From the NCBI GenBank assembly GCA_026390735.1, contig JAPLFJ010000031.1, positions 1 through 64,000 of the forward strand: a stretch of DNA of 64,000 nt. The letters run 5' to 3'. Shown here piece by piece: positions 53,429-62,961 of this stretch (positions are counted from its first letter, which is position 1; each line of letters begins with the position of its first letter). The notes beneath the pieces are model-generated. The model ran no database searches. It was not told the DNA's origin and saw only the letters and a program-made list of their open reading frames with translations. This DNA comes from Ignavibacteriota bacterium (GTDB lineage: Bacteria; Bacteroidota; Ignavibacteria; Tepidaquicellales; Tepidaquicellaceae). The translations under genes and the position numbers were made by a program.

Positions 53429-54844
53429 ATGAGTAAATATTATCTTGGCATAGATCTGGGTTCTACTACTTCAAAGGCTATAATCATCAACGATAAAGAT
53501 GAAATAATCGGCAGGGGAATAACCAATACAAGAGCCAACTACAAAGTCGCAGCAGACATAGCAAGGCAGGAAGCCATTTACGATGCAAGATTCAGTCTGC
53601 TCAAGAAAATTCTCGAAAAAGAAGTAACAGCGCAGCCGATATATGAAAAATACCTTAACGACATCGAATCTGCATTCCAGTTTCTTCAGTTCAAAAGAAG
53701 ACTCGAACATCTTCACAGTCAGTTTAATAACACTATTGAGTCATCAGATATATTCGCGGATAAAAAACTGTACCTGGAAACAATACGAAATATTATTTCA
53801 ATTATTGAACCTGTAATTAGGGATGAATATATCTACGGCAACCTGGGTTCAAAAAGTCAGTTCTTCAGAGACGTTGTGAATGAAAAGTTTTCCATTGAAG
53901 TTAAAAAACTTGACCTTGCATTCTTTGAACCGCTTATGCTTGCTTTTGACAAAAGCATAACACCTGTGGAGAATGATATGTTTGAGTTTAATTTCAAGGA
54001 ACTTGTTTATGAGGCGATGGACCTTCTTGATTCAAAGTACAAAGGTCTTGCTGACACTTCCGCAGAAGGTATAAGTGTTAACTTTGATGCAGAAATGAAT
54101 CTGCTAAAGGGAAATTACGACCATATAACGGATACTTTCAAGGAACACATTAACAGGGTAGCCGACTACGAGATTCATATCTCAAACATGGTTGGCACAG
54201 GATACGGAAGGGCATTACTTCCATTTCCTGAGGATTGCATAAAGTCAGAAATATTGTGTCATGCTTTCGGGGCGCATGCTATATTCCCGAAAACAAGAAC
54301 AGTACTTGATATAGGAGGGCAGGATACAAAGGCAATTCAGGTTGACAGTCACGGACTGGTCACGAGTTTCCATATGAACGACAGATGTGCTGCAGGATGC
54401 GGCAGGTATCTCGGATACATTGCCGACGAGCTTAACATTTCCCTGAATGAACTTGGCTCATCAGCTTTGAAGGCAGAGAAGGAAGTGAACATATGTTCAA
54501 CATGCACAGTATTCGCCGGAGCCGAACTCAGAGAGCTTCTTAACATAGGAGAAGAGAGAAACGATATACTGGCAGGTCTTCACAGGGCTATAGTAATGAG
54601 AGCGATGTCTTTAATCGCAAGGTCAGGAGGGGTAAGGAATGAATTTACCTTCACCGGCGGTGTAGCACGAAACAACGCCGTGCTGAAATATGTGTCTGAA
54701 CTTGTAAAGGAAAATTATGGTGACGACTTAAAAATAAACGTGCACACAGATTCAATATTTATGGGAGCACTTGGTGGTGCAATGTTTGCAAGACGGAATA
54801 TCAATGCTGATTTACCGTCACCTAAAGCGAAAATAAATAATTAA
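53429..54844 (+). CDS. bcrA: Benzoyl-CoA reductase ATPase subunit A
   Basis: A 471-residue BadF/BadG-type ATPase of the ASKHA fold that delivers low-potential electrons with ATP hydrolysis. It has LGIDLGSTTSKA (6-17), DIGGQDTKAIQV (294-305), NDRCAAGCGRYL (317-328), CSTCTVFAGAEL (356-367) and FTGGVARN. Cys320 and Cys359, 39 residues apart, match the two cluster cysteines of the HgdC activator. An insertion of about 200 residues (about 50-255) between the first and second ATP motifs makes it longer than HgdC, as in the large Thauera-type subunit. Confidence 0.9.
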   Translation: MSKYYLGIDLGSTTSKAIIINDKDEIIGRGITNTRANYKVAADIARQEAIYDARFSLLKKILEKEVTAQPIYEKYLNDIESAFQFLQFKRRLEHLHSQFNNTIESSDIFADKKLYLETIRNIISIIEPVIRDEYIYGNLGSKSQFFRDVVNEKFSIEVKKLDLAFFEPLMLAFDKSITPVENDMFEFNFKELVYEAMDLLDSKYKGLADTSAEGISVNFDAEMNLLKGNYDHITDTFKEHINRVADYEIHISNMVGTGYGRALLPFPEDCIKSEILCHAFGAHAIFPKTRTVLDIGGQDTKAIQVDSHGLVTSFHMNDRCAAGCGRYLGYIADELNISLNELGSSALKAEKEVNICSTCTVFAGAELRELLNIGEERNDILAGLHRAIVMRAMSLIARSGGVRNEFTFTGGVARNNAVLKYVSELVKENYGDDLKINVHTDSIFMGALGGAMFARRNINADLPSPKAKINN

Positions 54845-54851
54845 ATTAATT

Positions 54852-55709
54852 ATGAAAGAAAAAAGTATTTATACATTCGGTATTGATGTAGGGGGCAGTT
54901 ACATAAAGGCTGTATTGCTTTCTTATTCCGATAATCCTGTAATTGTAGACAAGATATCAGAAAAATTAAGAAAACGTGACCCGTCAAAACTTTCAGATGA
55001 TATGGTAAACCTTATACTTGAACGAAACGGTTTAACATTCGATGATATTAGTTATCTGGCATCGACCGGCGAAGGTGAAATGGTGAACAGAAAGACAGGA
55101 CATTTTTACAGTATGACTACTCATTCAAAGGGTGGACTATTCTTTAATTCTGATGTTCTTACAGTTGTTGATATGGGTGCTCTTTATGTGAGGGCAATAA
55201 AAATTAATAATCAGGGAAGAGTTCTTGATTATAAAATGACAGGGCAATGCGCTTCAGGTTCAGGACAGTTCATAGAGAACATTTCCAGATATCTCGGTTT
55301 AGCGATTGAAGAAGTCGGGGATATATCGTTAGGTTCAAAGAATCCCGAAACCCCGTCAGGTATCTGTGCGGTACTTGCAGAGACGGACGTAATTAATATG
55401 GTTTCAAGAGGTATATCCACACCGAATATAATTAAAGGCATACATCTTTCCATAGCAAACAGGGTTGTTAAACTTTTGTCATCGCTGAAAGCGGAATCAC
55501 CTATTATGCTGACAGGAGGCATGGCATTAAACAAGGGGATGGTGCAGGCAATAAAGGAATTATCAGCCGAAAGCAAATATGAGTGGGAAATATATTCCAG
55601 TCCTGATTCAATATTTGCAGGGGCAATAGGTGCCGCAATGTGGAGTGGATTCAGGTACCAGTTACTGAAAAGCAATAAAGGCAGTATACCAAATAAAATA
55701 AAGGGTTAA
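54852..55709 (+). CDS. bcrD: Benzoyl-CoA reductase ATPase subunit D
   Basis: A 285-residue BadG/BcrD-type ATPase without the insertion. It has FGIDVGGSYIKAVLL (9-23), VVDMGALYVRAI (105-116), TGQCASGSGQFIENISRYLG (130-149), GICAVLAETDVINMVSRG and LTGGMALNKG. Cys133 and Cys172 are again 39 apart. The change from DIGGQD to DMGAL is typical for this subunit in known reductases. It forms the electron-activating module with subunit A, sharing one 4Fe-4S cluster. It follows bcrA by seven bases. Confidence 0.9.
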   Translation: MKEKSIYTFGIDVGGSYIKAVLLSYSDNPVIVDKISEKLRKRDPSKLSDDMVNLILERNGLTFDDISYLASTGEGEMVNRKTGHFYSMTTHSKGGLFFNSDVLTVVDMGALYVRAIKINNQGRVLDYKMTGQCASGSGQFIENISRYLGLAIEEVGDISLGSKNPETPSGICAVLAETDVINMVSRGISTPNIIKGIHLSIANRVVKLLSSLKAESPIMLTGGMALNKGMVQAIKELSAESKYEWEIYSSPDSIFAGAIGAAMWSGFRYQLLKSNKGSIPNKIKG

Positions 55710-55738
55710 TTAAATTTTATAATCAGAAAACAGAATAA

Positions 55739-57460
55739 ATGCAAATTCTTGAATCTTCTCAGCGATTAGAAAACGTAAAGCCGAATATCGGAGTAATGCT
55801 TTATGATATAGCGAATCGCTTTGAAAGCAGAACAGGATTTCAGGAAAAACATGACGGGAAGTATGAAGGATTAACATGGGGAGAATTGTATGTTAAAGTT
55901 GAAAAGATAGCATATAATCTCACTCGTTTCGGATTTACAAGGGGAGACAAGATTGTAATTTATTCAAAGAACAGGCTTGAGATGCTTTTGCTTGAGCTTG
56001 CAGTAATGGCATCGGGAGGGATTGCTATTCCGATATTCTTCAATTATAACAGCGAAACTGCAGAATTGCTTATAAAGCATTCCGATGCGAGTTATCTTGC
56101 TGTTGGAGACGAAGTACAACTGCTTAGGTTATCTCCGGGGCTGAACCTGAAGAGGATATTTGTATTCGACAGAATATCAAACTCAAATTATAATAATCTA
56201 GTACAGTTCTCAGAACTGCTTTCAGAAAAAGTTACTAATGGTTTTACGCTTGATTTAGATGCATCAACTGATGATATCTGTCTGAAGATGTACACATCAG
56301 GCACGATGGGAAATCAGAAATGCGTACAACTGACACACGGAAATATTCTTTCGCAGCAGGCAGCACTGAAGAAGCTGTGGAACATTGATGAGAACGACAG
56401 GTTTTTAAGTTATCTGAGGTGGCATCACAGTTTTGGAGGCATATTTGAACTCTTCACTGCACTTTCTAACGGTGCATTGTTATCGCTGGAATCAAGCAAC
56501 GGACTTGACCCTGATGTGATTTTTGAGAACTGGAAGATTGTTCAGCCGACATTATTTTTCAGTGTCCCCCTTATATATCAGCAATTGATTGATATTACGA
56601 TGGAGAATAAAGAAGCAGAAGAACTGTTTTTTCATTCAGACCTGAAGTTTGTATTCACAGCAGCAGCACCGTTGCCAAAGCACATATCAGATGAATTTGA
56701 AAAGAGAAAGATAAATGTTGTTGAAGGCTGGGGTTTAACTGAAACTTCGCCCTGCTGCACATTAACTGATCCTGACCTTAAAAGAGCACCCGGTGTTATC
56801 GGAAAACCGATAGCAGGTGTTACGATTGCCCTCGCTGAAGAGGACAATGAAATACTTGTAAAAGGTCCGAATGTTATGAAGGGATATTATAAGGATGATG
56901 AATCAAACAAAACCGCTTTCAATGAAGACGGATGGTTCTGTACAGGTGATATCGGGGAGTTTACTGAAACTGGTTTAAAACTGATAACGAGGAAAGACAG
57001 AATATTCAAATTGCTGAATGCTGAAAAAGTTATCCCGACGGAACTTGAAGGCCTTATTACAGGAAAATGCCATTTTGTGTCTTATGCTCTTGTAGAAGGA
57101 AGCGGAAAGAATTATCCTGTTGCTTTAATATTCCCGAATAAAAGGTTAATGAATGAGATGACGGAAAGCAACGGCATTAAGATTGATAACTGCGTTTGCC
57201 CAGAAGGGACAGACAAACTTGCAAAGTGTCTTAAGGGTTGTCTGACAAACGTGAATGATGGTTTAAAACAGAAGTTTGCAAGAATCAAATCAGCTGTGTT
57301 AATTGATGAAGAACTGAGTGTTGAAAACAAGACACTCACACCATCGATGAAACTTGCTCCGAACAGTGTAAAAAGTATTTACAAAACATACATTGAAGAT
57401 CTTTACGATGCAGCAGAACCAAGGTTTGAGAATGCGTACGTAATAGTGATTGAAGAATAA
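55739..57460 (+). CDS. AMP-forming acyl/aryl-CoA ligase
   Basis: A 573-residue adenylate-forming enzyme: phosphate-binding loop YTSGTMGNQK (185-194), GWGLTETSP, GWFCTGDIGEF and C-terminal TRKDRIFKLLNAEKVIP, with MKL near the end supplying the adenylation lysine. Overall it is closer to the long-chain acyl-CoA synthetase branch than to classical benzoate-CoA ligases (about 520 residues). Its place between the reductase genes and the second HgdB-like gene suggests that it activates benzoate, 4-hydroxybenzoate or the substrate of the second system. The substrate cannot be read from sequence. Confidence 0.85.
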   Translation: MQILESSQRLENVKPNIGVMLYDIANRFESRTGFQEKHDGKYEGLTWGELYVKVEKIAYNLTRFGFTRGDKIVIYSKNRLEMLLLELAVMASGGIAIPIFFNYNSETAELLIKHSDASYLAVGDEVQLLRLSPGLNLKRIFVFDRISNSNYNNLVQFSELLSEKVTNGFTLDLDASTDDICLKMYTSGTMGNQKCVQLTHGNILSQQAALKKLWNIDENDRFLSYLRWHHSFGGIFELFTALSNGALLSLESSNGLDPDVIFENWKIVQPTLFFSVPLIYQQLIDITMENKEAEELFFHSDLKFVFTAAAPLPKHISDEFEKRKINVVEGWGLTETSPCCTLTDPDLKRAPGVIGKPIAGVTIALAEEDNEILVKGPNVMKGYYKDDESNKTAFNEDGWFCTGDIGEFTETGLKLITRKDRIFKLLNAEKVIPTELEGLITGKCHFVSYALVEGSGKNYPVALIFPNKRLMNEMTESNGIKIDNCVCPEGTDKLAKCLKGCLTNVNDGLKQKFARIKSAVLIDEELSVENKTLTPSMKLAPNSVKSIYKTYIEDLYDAAEPRFENAYVIVIEE

Positions 57461-57493
57461 AAGGAAATCTACTTCTAAACATTAAATTGATTT

Positions 57494-58711
57494 ATGTATA
57501 ACATTGAAGCAACAGTAAAAATGAAGGAAGTAATGAAGAATTACTTTTCCGGAATGGGCAACGGTGAGAAGAAAATTGCCTGGTGTACGAGCGTCGGGCC
57601 AGCCGAGCTGCTAAGGTCATTTGGTTTCGAAGTTTATTTTCCGGAGAATCACGGTGCTTTGATAGGTGCTACACGGGGTTCCGTGGATTTTATTCCTGTT
57701 GCTCAGATGAGTGGATTTTCAAATCAGGTATGTTCTTACACAACAAGCGATATCGGTTCTTTTTTAAAAAAGGAAACACCCCTGACCAAACACTACGGGC
57801 TGGAGAATGTACCAAGACCTGACCTGATAGTGTATAATACAAATCAGTGCAGAGAAGTTCAGGACTGGTTTACGTATTACTCAGATTTTTACAAATGTCC
57901 TATCGCAGGTATTCATCCACCGCGCCACATTTATGAAGTAACCAAAGATGAAATAGACCTGGTTGTTAAACAGTTTAAGAGCATTATACCATTATGTGAA
58001 GACGCATCGGGCAATAAATTTAATCTCGATAAATTTAAAGAAGTACTTAAGTTAAGCAAAGATGCAACGCTGCTCTGGCAAAAAGTCTTAAGGACTGCCA
58101 AAGCATCGCCTGCACCAATTGGTTTCTTTAACGGAATAATTCAGATGGGTCCTATTGTTGTTTTACGCGGCACACAGGAAGCAAAGGACTATTATGAACT
58201 GCTTCTGAAAGAACTTGAGCAGAATGTAGCCAGCAAAATTGGTGTTTTAAAAGAAGAAAAGATACGTTTGTTCTGGGACGGAATGCCTATATGGGGAAAC
58301 ATACGCCACATGTCTGATTTCTTCATACAGAATAATACGATAATTGCAGCATCTACGTACTGTAACAGCTGGATATTTGATGATTTCGATGAGGAGAATC
58401 CTTTTGAGTCGTCAGCACTGGCTTATACAAAGATATTCATAAACAGAAGTGAAAAAGCAAAAATCGAGTTTTTAAAACACTGGGCAGAAGAATTCAGAAT
58501 AGACGGAATACTTTTCCACGATGCAAAAACGTGCTTTAATAATTCCAACTCACGTTTTGGAATGCCGCTGATAATGAAGAACATACTCAATATTCCTGTT
58601 ATGGTTATTGAAGGCGACCTCAATGATATGAGATTTTATTCTGAAGGTCAGAACATAAGCAAGATGGAAACATTCCTGGAACAGATAGAAACAAGAAAAA
58701 TGTATTCGTAA
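57494..58711 (+). CDS. Single HgdB-like (2-hydroxyacyl-CoA dehydratase D family) protein
   Basis: A 405-residue homologue of BcrB/BcrC/HgdB. Cysteines lie at 31 (WCTSVGPAELL), 80 (SNQVCSYTTSDIG), 119 (YNTNQCREVQDW), 135, 168, 290 (ASTYCNSW) and 347 (DAKTCFNNSNSRFG). Only one such gene is here, whereas reductases and dehydratases of the family have two different subunits. Single-subunit members exist (YjiM and the double-cubane protein DCCP) and pair with one activase, which fits the next gene. It may be a further aryl-CoA or enoyl-CoA reductase, a dehydratase, or a DCCP-like reductase. Confidence 0.75.
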   Translation: MYNIEATVKMKEVMKNYFSGMGNGEKKIAWCTSVGPAELLRSFGFEVYFPENHGALIGATRGSVDFIPVAQMSGFSNQVCSYTTSDIGSFLKKETPLTKHYGLENVPRPDLIVYNTNQCREVQDWFTYYSDFYKCPIAGIHPPRHIYEVTKDEIDLVVKQFKSIIPLCEDASGNKFNLDKFKEVLKLSKDATLLWQKVLRTAKASPAPIGFFNGIIQMGPIVVLRGTQEAKDYYELLLKELEQNVASKIGVLKEEKIRLFWDGMPIWGNIRHMSDFFIQNNTIIAASTYCNSWIFDDFDEENPFESSALAYTKIFINRSEKAKIEFLKHWAEEFRIDGILFHDAKTCFNNSNSRFGMPLIMKNILNIPVMVIEGDLNDMRFYSEGQNISKMETFLEQIETRKMYS

Positions 58712-58727
58712 ATCTTAAATTGTTATT

Positions 58728-60599
58728 ATGGATAAAACGAAAATAGACAACCTGAAAGACTTTAAGGTCGGTATTGTAGGCTTAGGGCCTGTGGGTATGA
58801 TTACAGCAGTTCACCTTAAAGAAGCAGGATGCAATGTAGCAATTTGCGACCACGATAAGATAAAAGTTAATCTTATCAGGAAAGAAGGAATCAAACTTGA
58901 GGAGGCTATAAACAAGCATACTTTCTTCGAGCATATATTTACGAATATAAGCGAATTAAAGGAACTGGATCTTGATATAGTTATTTTTGCATTGAAGACC
59001 TATCAACTTACATCAGTTCTTAAGGAAATATACAAACTTAAAAACGACCACCTTTGTGTTGTAAGTGCACAGAACGGACTTGATTCAGAGCAGATTCTTT
59101 CAGGTGTTTTCGGTGAATCCAAAACACTTCGAATGGTTATCAATTATGCAGGAAACATGAATGCTCCGAATGTAGTTAAGGTTACATTCTTCAACGGACC
59201 TAATTACATTGCTTCAATGGATGACAGCAAGGAAGAAGAGGCTAATTACATATCCAGAAAATTAACAGAAGTCAGTTTAGATACGAATACTATACATTCA
59301 TTTGAAATAATAAAAAGGGTATGGGAAAAGAATATACTCAATGCAGCATTAAGTCCGATATGTGCAATAGGAAAACTTACTATACGTGAAGCAATGCAGA
59401 TATCTGATACAGTAGAAATAGTTGAAGTTATTATTCAGGAAGGACTTGAAGTAGCAGAAGCAGAGAAGATTAAGTTTGATGATGATTTTATGAGGATAGC
59501 AATGCGTTATTTTAAAAAGGCAGGTAACCATTTTCCGTCGCTGGCAGTAGACCTTATGAATAACAGGGAAACTGAAATCGATTATATGAACGGGAAACTT
59601 GTCGAGTACGGCAGGAAGCATTACATAAGGACTTCTCTTAATCTTGCTCTGACAAACATGGTTAAGGCAATAACACAGAAGAATACACTTAATACAGGTG
59701 CGATACTATCCGCAAATACAACCGTAAAGAAACATGCACATCAGATAGAGATGGGACACGAAAGAAAACTATCTCCTTTGAAAAACGGGGAACATTTCCT
59801 TGGTGTGGACCTTGGTTCAGCATTCGTAAAATTTGCAGTTATTGACTGTAACGATGAGATGGTTTATACATCTGCTCTAAAAACCGTAAATAAGGACAGG
59901 CTTGCCATACGTCACGTACTGGAAGCTTTGAAATCAGAATATGCAATAAAATACAGTTGTGCGACAGGATACGGGAGAAAGCATTTTTATGAAGCTGATA
60001 TAATAAAAACAGAAATCAACTGTGCTGCTGCCGGTGTATCAAGATATTTCAGCGGACCGAAGAACATAATAGATATAGGGGGTGAAGATATTAAAATAAT
60101 CCGCTGCGATGATTTTGACAATGTTGACAGTTTCTATCTTAATGACAAATGTTCAGCAGGAACAGGTTCATTTATCAGCGAAGTAGCTGAAAGGTCAAAC
60201 CTGAACGTATCAGAAATGAGCGGACTTGCATCTAAGTCGGAATTCGCAAAAGAACTTAACAGTTTCTGTACGGTTTTTGCAAAGACCGAAATTATGAACT
60301 GGCTATACAGCGGAGTATCAATACAGGATATTTCAAAAGGCATTTATCTGTCACTTGCTAATAAAGTTGCAAGACTCAAAGTAGATACAACTGTAAATTC
60401 ATACATGATAGGCGGAGTGATAGCCCATCATCCTTATCTTAAAAATCTTCTTGAGGAAAAACTTTCGCAGGAAATTCAGATAATAGAAAAACCTCAGCAC
60501 ATTGTTGCATATGGCGCGGCTTTAATAGCAAAACAGAGTTTTTTAAAGAAACTGGAAAAATCCGGAGAAGAAATTTTAACACTCGACAATAATATATGA
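58728..60599 (+). CDS. Fusion of ketopantoate-reductase-like dehydrogenase and BadF/HgdC-type activase
   Basis: A 623-residue protein with two complete domains. Residues 12-320 form a ketopantoate reductase (PanE/ApbA) fold: GLGPVG (18-23), Asn116 in AQNGLDS, Lys201 in WEKNILNAAL and Glu283 in TEIDYMNG, corresponding to the catalytic Asn, Lys and Glu of PanE. Residues 357-615 form an ATPase activase: FLGVDLGSAFVKFA, DIGGEDIKII (449-458), NDKCSAGTG (472-480), NSFCTVFAKTEI (511-522) and IGGVIAHHPYL. Cys475 and Cys514 are 39 apart, as in HgdC. The gene is continuous, follows the lone HgdB-like gene by 16 bases and overlaps the thiolase gene by four, so the fusion looks genuine. I know of no described equivalent. 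Confidence 0.85.
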   Translation: MDKTKIDNLKDFKVGIVGLGPVGMITAVHLKEAGCNVAICDHDKIKVNLIRKEGIKLEEAINKHTFFEHIFTNISELKELDLDIVIFALKTYQLTSVLKEIYKLKNDHLCVVSAQNGLDSEQILSGVFGESKTLRMVINYAGNMNAPNVVKVTFFNGPNYIASMDDSKEEEANYISRKLTEVSLDTNTIHSFEIIKRVWEKNILNAALSPICAIGKLTIREAMQISDTVEIVEVIIQEGLEVAEAEKIKFDDDFMRIAMRYFKKAGNHFPSLAVDLMNNRETEIDYMNGKLVEYGRKHYIRTSLNLALTNMVKAITQKNTLNTGAILSANTTVKKHAHQIEMGHERKLSPLKNGEHFLGVDLGSAFVKFAVIDCNDEMVYTSALKTVNKDRLAIRHVLEALKSEYAIKYSCATGYGRKHFYEADIIKTEINCAAAGVSRYFSGPKNIIDIGGEDIKIIRCDDFDNVDSFYLNDKCSAGTGSFISEVAERSNLNVSEMSGLASKSEFAKELNSFCTVFAKTEIMNWLYSGVSIQDISKGIYLSLANKVARLKVDTTVNSYMIGGVIAHHPYLKNLLEEKLSQEIQIIEKPQHIVAYGAALIAKQSFLKKLEKSGEEILTLDNNI

Positions 60600-61849
60600 A
60601 ATCATATCACAATTCAAAAAAAGGTATCGGAATAATATTTGACGATATTTATCTGTCAGGAGGTGTCCGAACACCGTTTGGAAAATTCTGCGGTACATTA
60701 GGCAAGGTATCACCGACTGACCTCGGAATATATGCCTGTAAAGGAGCACTTGATAAAACCGGTGTAAATCCTTCGGACATACATCAGGTTGTAGTTGCAA
60801 ACATTGGTCAGGCATCAACGGATGCATATTTTTTACCAAGGCATATAGCTTTATACAGCGGTATACCGCTTGAAGTGCCAACGCTTATGGTTCAAAGAAT
60901 ATGTGCATCAGGATTTGAAACCATAGTAACTGCAAGCGAGCAGATAACACTGGGTAAAGCGGAGAATGTTCTTTGCTGCGGCACAGAAAGTATGACACTT
61001 GCACCAACTGTATCGTTTGGAAACAGGATGGGATATGCCCTCGGCAGATTAGAATTTAAAGATATGTTGTGGGAAGCACTCGATGATACTGCAGCAGGTT
61101 ATCCAATGGGAATAACTGCGGAAAACCTTGCACAGAAGCATGGAATAACGAGGGATGATGTAGACGAGTTCGCGAAGTTATCGAGCGACAGGGCAATAAT
61201 GGCAATGGAGAGCGGTTTTTTTGGTGATGAGATTTTACAGATGAATTCAACTAAATTTGAAATTGAAGGACTTAAGACGAGAAGTGTCAGACTACCTAAA
61301 GGCGTGGAAGACTTTAACGTTGATGAGAATGTCCGTGCTACAAGTATGGAATCACTGAAGAGACTTCCTTCTGCTTTTATAAAAGACGGTGTGCAGACTG
61401 CAGGTAATTCCAGCGGAATCGTTGATGGCTCAGCCTCTGTTGTGGTTACTTCTTCCAGTACAGGAAAAGAGAAACCACTAGCGAAAATAGTTGCTGCTTC
61501 TTCCTGCGGCGTTGAACCTAAACATATGGGGATCGGTCCAGTACCTGCCATTAATATTATTCTTGAATTAACAGGTTTAAAAATTGATGATATAGGTTTA
61601 TTTGAAATAAACGAAGCATTTGCGGCACAGTATATTGCCTGTGAGAAAGAGCTTAATATTGACAGAAACAGAGCAAACGTTAATGGCGGAAGTATTGCTA
61701 TAGGACATCCGCTTGCGGCATCAGGTGTAAGGCTTGCATTAACTATCTCGAGAGAAATGATAAGGCGGAAAGTAAAATATGGAATCGTATCGGCTTGCAT
61801 TGGCGGCGGGCAGGGAACTGCAATACTTCTTGAAAATTGTAATTTGTAA
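60596..61849 (+). CDS. Thiolase (acetyl-CoA acyltransferase type)
   Basis: A 417-residue thiolase. The nucleophile is Cys103 in MVQRICASGFE; INEAFAAQ and GGSIAIGHPLAASGVR carry the catalytic Asn/His, and SACIGGGQG the second Cys. It would cleave 3-oxopimelyl-CoA and later intermediates, closing the benzoyl-CoA route, or work in reverse. About 17 extra residues precede the usual N-terminus, forced by the overlapping ATGA start with the fusion gene. Confidence 0.9.
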   Translation: MKSYHNSKKGIGIIFDDIYLSGGVRTPFGKFCGTLGKVSPTDLGIYACKGALDKTGVNPSDIHQVVVANIGQASTDAYFLPRHIALYSGIPLEVPTLMVQRICASGFETIVTASEQITLGKAENVLCCGTESMTLAPTVSFGNRMGYALGRLEFKDMLWEALDDTAAGYPMGITAENLAQKHGITRDDVDEFAKLSSDRAIMAMESGFFGDEILQMNSTKFEIEGLKTRSVRLPKGVEDFNVDENVRATSMESLKRLPSAFIKDGVQTAGNSSGIVDGSASVVVTSSSTGKEKPLAKIVAASSCGVEPKHMGIGPVPAINIILELTGLKIDDIGLFEINEAFAAQYIACEKELNIDRNRANVNGGSIAIGHPLAASGVRLALTISREMIRRKVKYGIVSACIGGGQGTAILLENCNL

Positions 61850-61893
61850 AAGTACTATAAATTTATTGGATTATAAATTTAACATAGAATAAT

Positions 61894-62949
61894 ATGAAAA
61901 TGTATTCATATCAAATGACTGAGCAGGGGAAAGAGTTTACTCTAAACTCTCAGGAATTCCCTGACATCAATGAATCCGAAGCCATTGTAAAAGTTGCAGG
62001 GTGTGGTGTTTGCCACACAGACCTGAGTTTCTGGCATTCGGGTGTAAAGACAAAACATCCTTTACCTCTTACACTGGGGCATGAGATCAGTGGAACTGTG
62101 GTTATGGGCAGTAATGAGTGGATGAATAAGAATGTAATTATTCCAGCAGTACTCCCTTGCGGTGAATGTGATTTATGCAAAAGAGGAAGGAGTAATATAT
62201 GCCAGAGCCAGAAAATGCCAGGTAACGATTTTGACGGCGGTTTTGCTACTCACATTAAAATCCCTTCAAGATATTTGTGTGAGGTGTCTGATTCTGTATT
62301 AAAGAAATTTCCGCTTGAGCATCTTGCAGTAATTGCCGATGCAGTTTCAACACCTTACCAGGTTGTAAAGAAATCAGAGCTCGAAAAAAATGATTTAGCC
62401 ATTATTATAGGTGTAGGCGGAATTGGAATTTACGCGGCACAAATAGCACGTGTATTCGGAGGAAAAGTTCTTGCAATGGACATTGATGACGTAAAACTTA
62501 ATGCTATAAAAGAACTTGGTTTTGAGAATGTTCTTAACATTAAAGGTATGGATATAAAGGAAATTAAAACAAAGGTTAAGGAACTTGCGAAGAATGCAGG
62601 AACATCACCATACTGCTGGAAAATATTTGAAATGTCAGGCACAAAACCGGGACAGGAGCTGGCTTTCAACCTGATGACGTTTGCTTCCAGTGTATCGATA
62701 GTTGGTTTTACTCTTGATAAACTCGAAGTTCGTTTAAGTAACCTAATGGCATTTGATTCTAAGCTCATAGGTACATGGGGATGCAAACCTGAGCTTTATC
62801 CAGAAGTTCTGGAACTTGTAGCCGAAGAAAAGATTCTGATTGAGCCTTTTATACAGCCATTTCCTTTATCAGAAATCAATCAGGTATTTAAGAATACTCT
62901 GGAACATAAATACAGTAAACGTTCAATTTTATTACCCGATAATAATTAA
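61894..62949 (+). CDS. had: 6-hydroxycyclohex-1-ene-1-carbonyl-CoA dehydrogenase
   Basis: A 351-residue zinc-dependent medium-chain dehydrogenase. Catalytic zinc ligands are in GCGVCHTDLSFWHSG (Cys37/Cys40) with GHE (62-64), and structural zinc Cys89, 92, 95 and 103. The nucleotide fold has IIGVGGIGIYAAQ. The GCGVCHTDLSFWHSG and PGNDFDGGFATH wording is that of the Had enzymes of Thauera and Azoarcus. It oxidises the hydroxyl of 6-hydroxycyclohex-1-ene-1-carbonyl-CoA with NAD+. Its partner Oah is encoded 12 bases downstream. Confidence 0.88.
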   Translation: MKMYSYQMTEQGKEFTLNSQEFPDINESEAIVKVAGCGVCHTDLSFWHSGVKTKHPLPLTLGHEISGTVVMGSNEWMNKNVIIPAVLPCGECDLCKRGRSNICQSQKMPGNDFDGGFATHIKIPSRYLCEVSDSVLKKFPLEHLAVIADAVSTPYQVVKKSELEKNDLAIIIGVGGIGIYAAQIARVFGGKVLAMDIDDVKLNAIKELGFENVLNIKGMDIKEIKTKVKELAKNAGTSPYCWKIFEMSGTKPGQELAFNLMTFASSVSIVGFTLDKLEVRLSNLMAFDSKLIGTWGCKPELYPEVLELVAEEKILIEPFIQPFPLSEINQVFKNTLEHKYSKRSILLPDNN

Positions 62950-62961
62950 ATTTTAAATATT

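Noticed and set aside
53429-54844. 200-residue insertion in BcrA as a novel feature
   Set aside because: The large ATPase subunit of known Thauera-type reductases is also about 440 residues, so an insertion at this place is expected.
55229-55675. 148-residue minus-strand frame
   Set aside because: Antisense shadow of bcrD, with no start signal of its own.
61099-61800. 233-residue minus-strand frame
   Set aside because: It lies antisense inside the thiolase gene, whose motifs are complete; serine-rich shadow composition.
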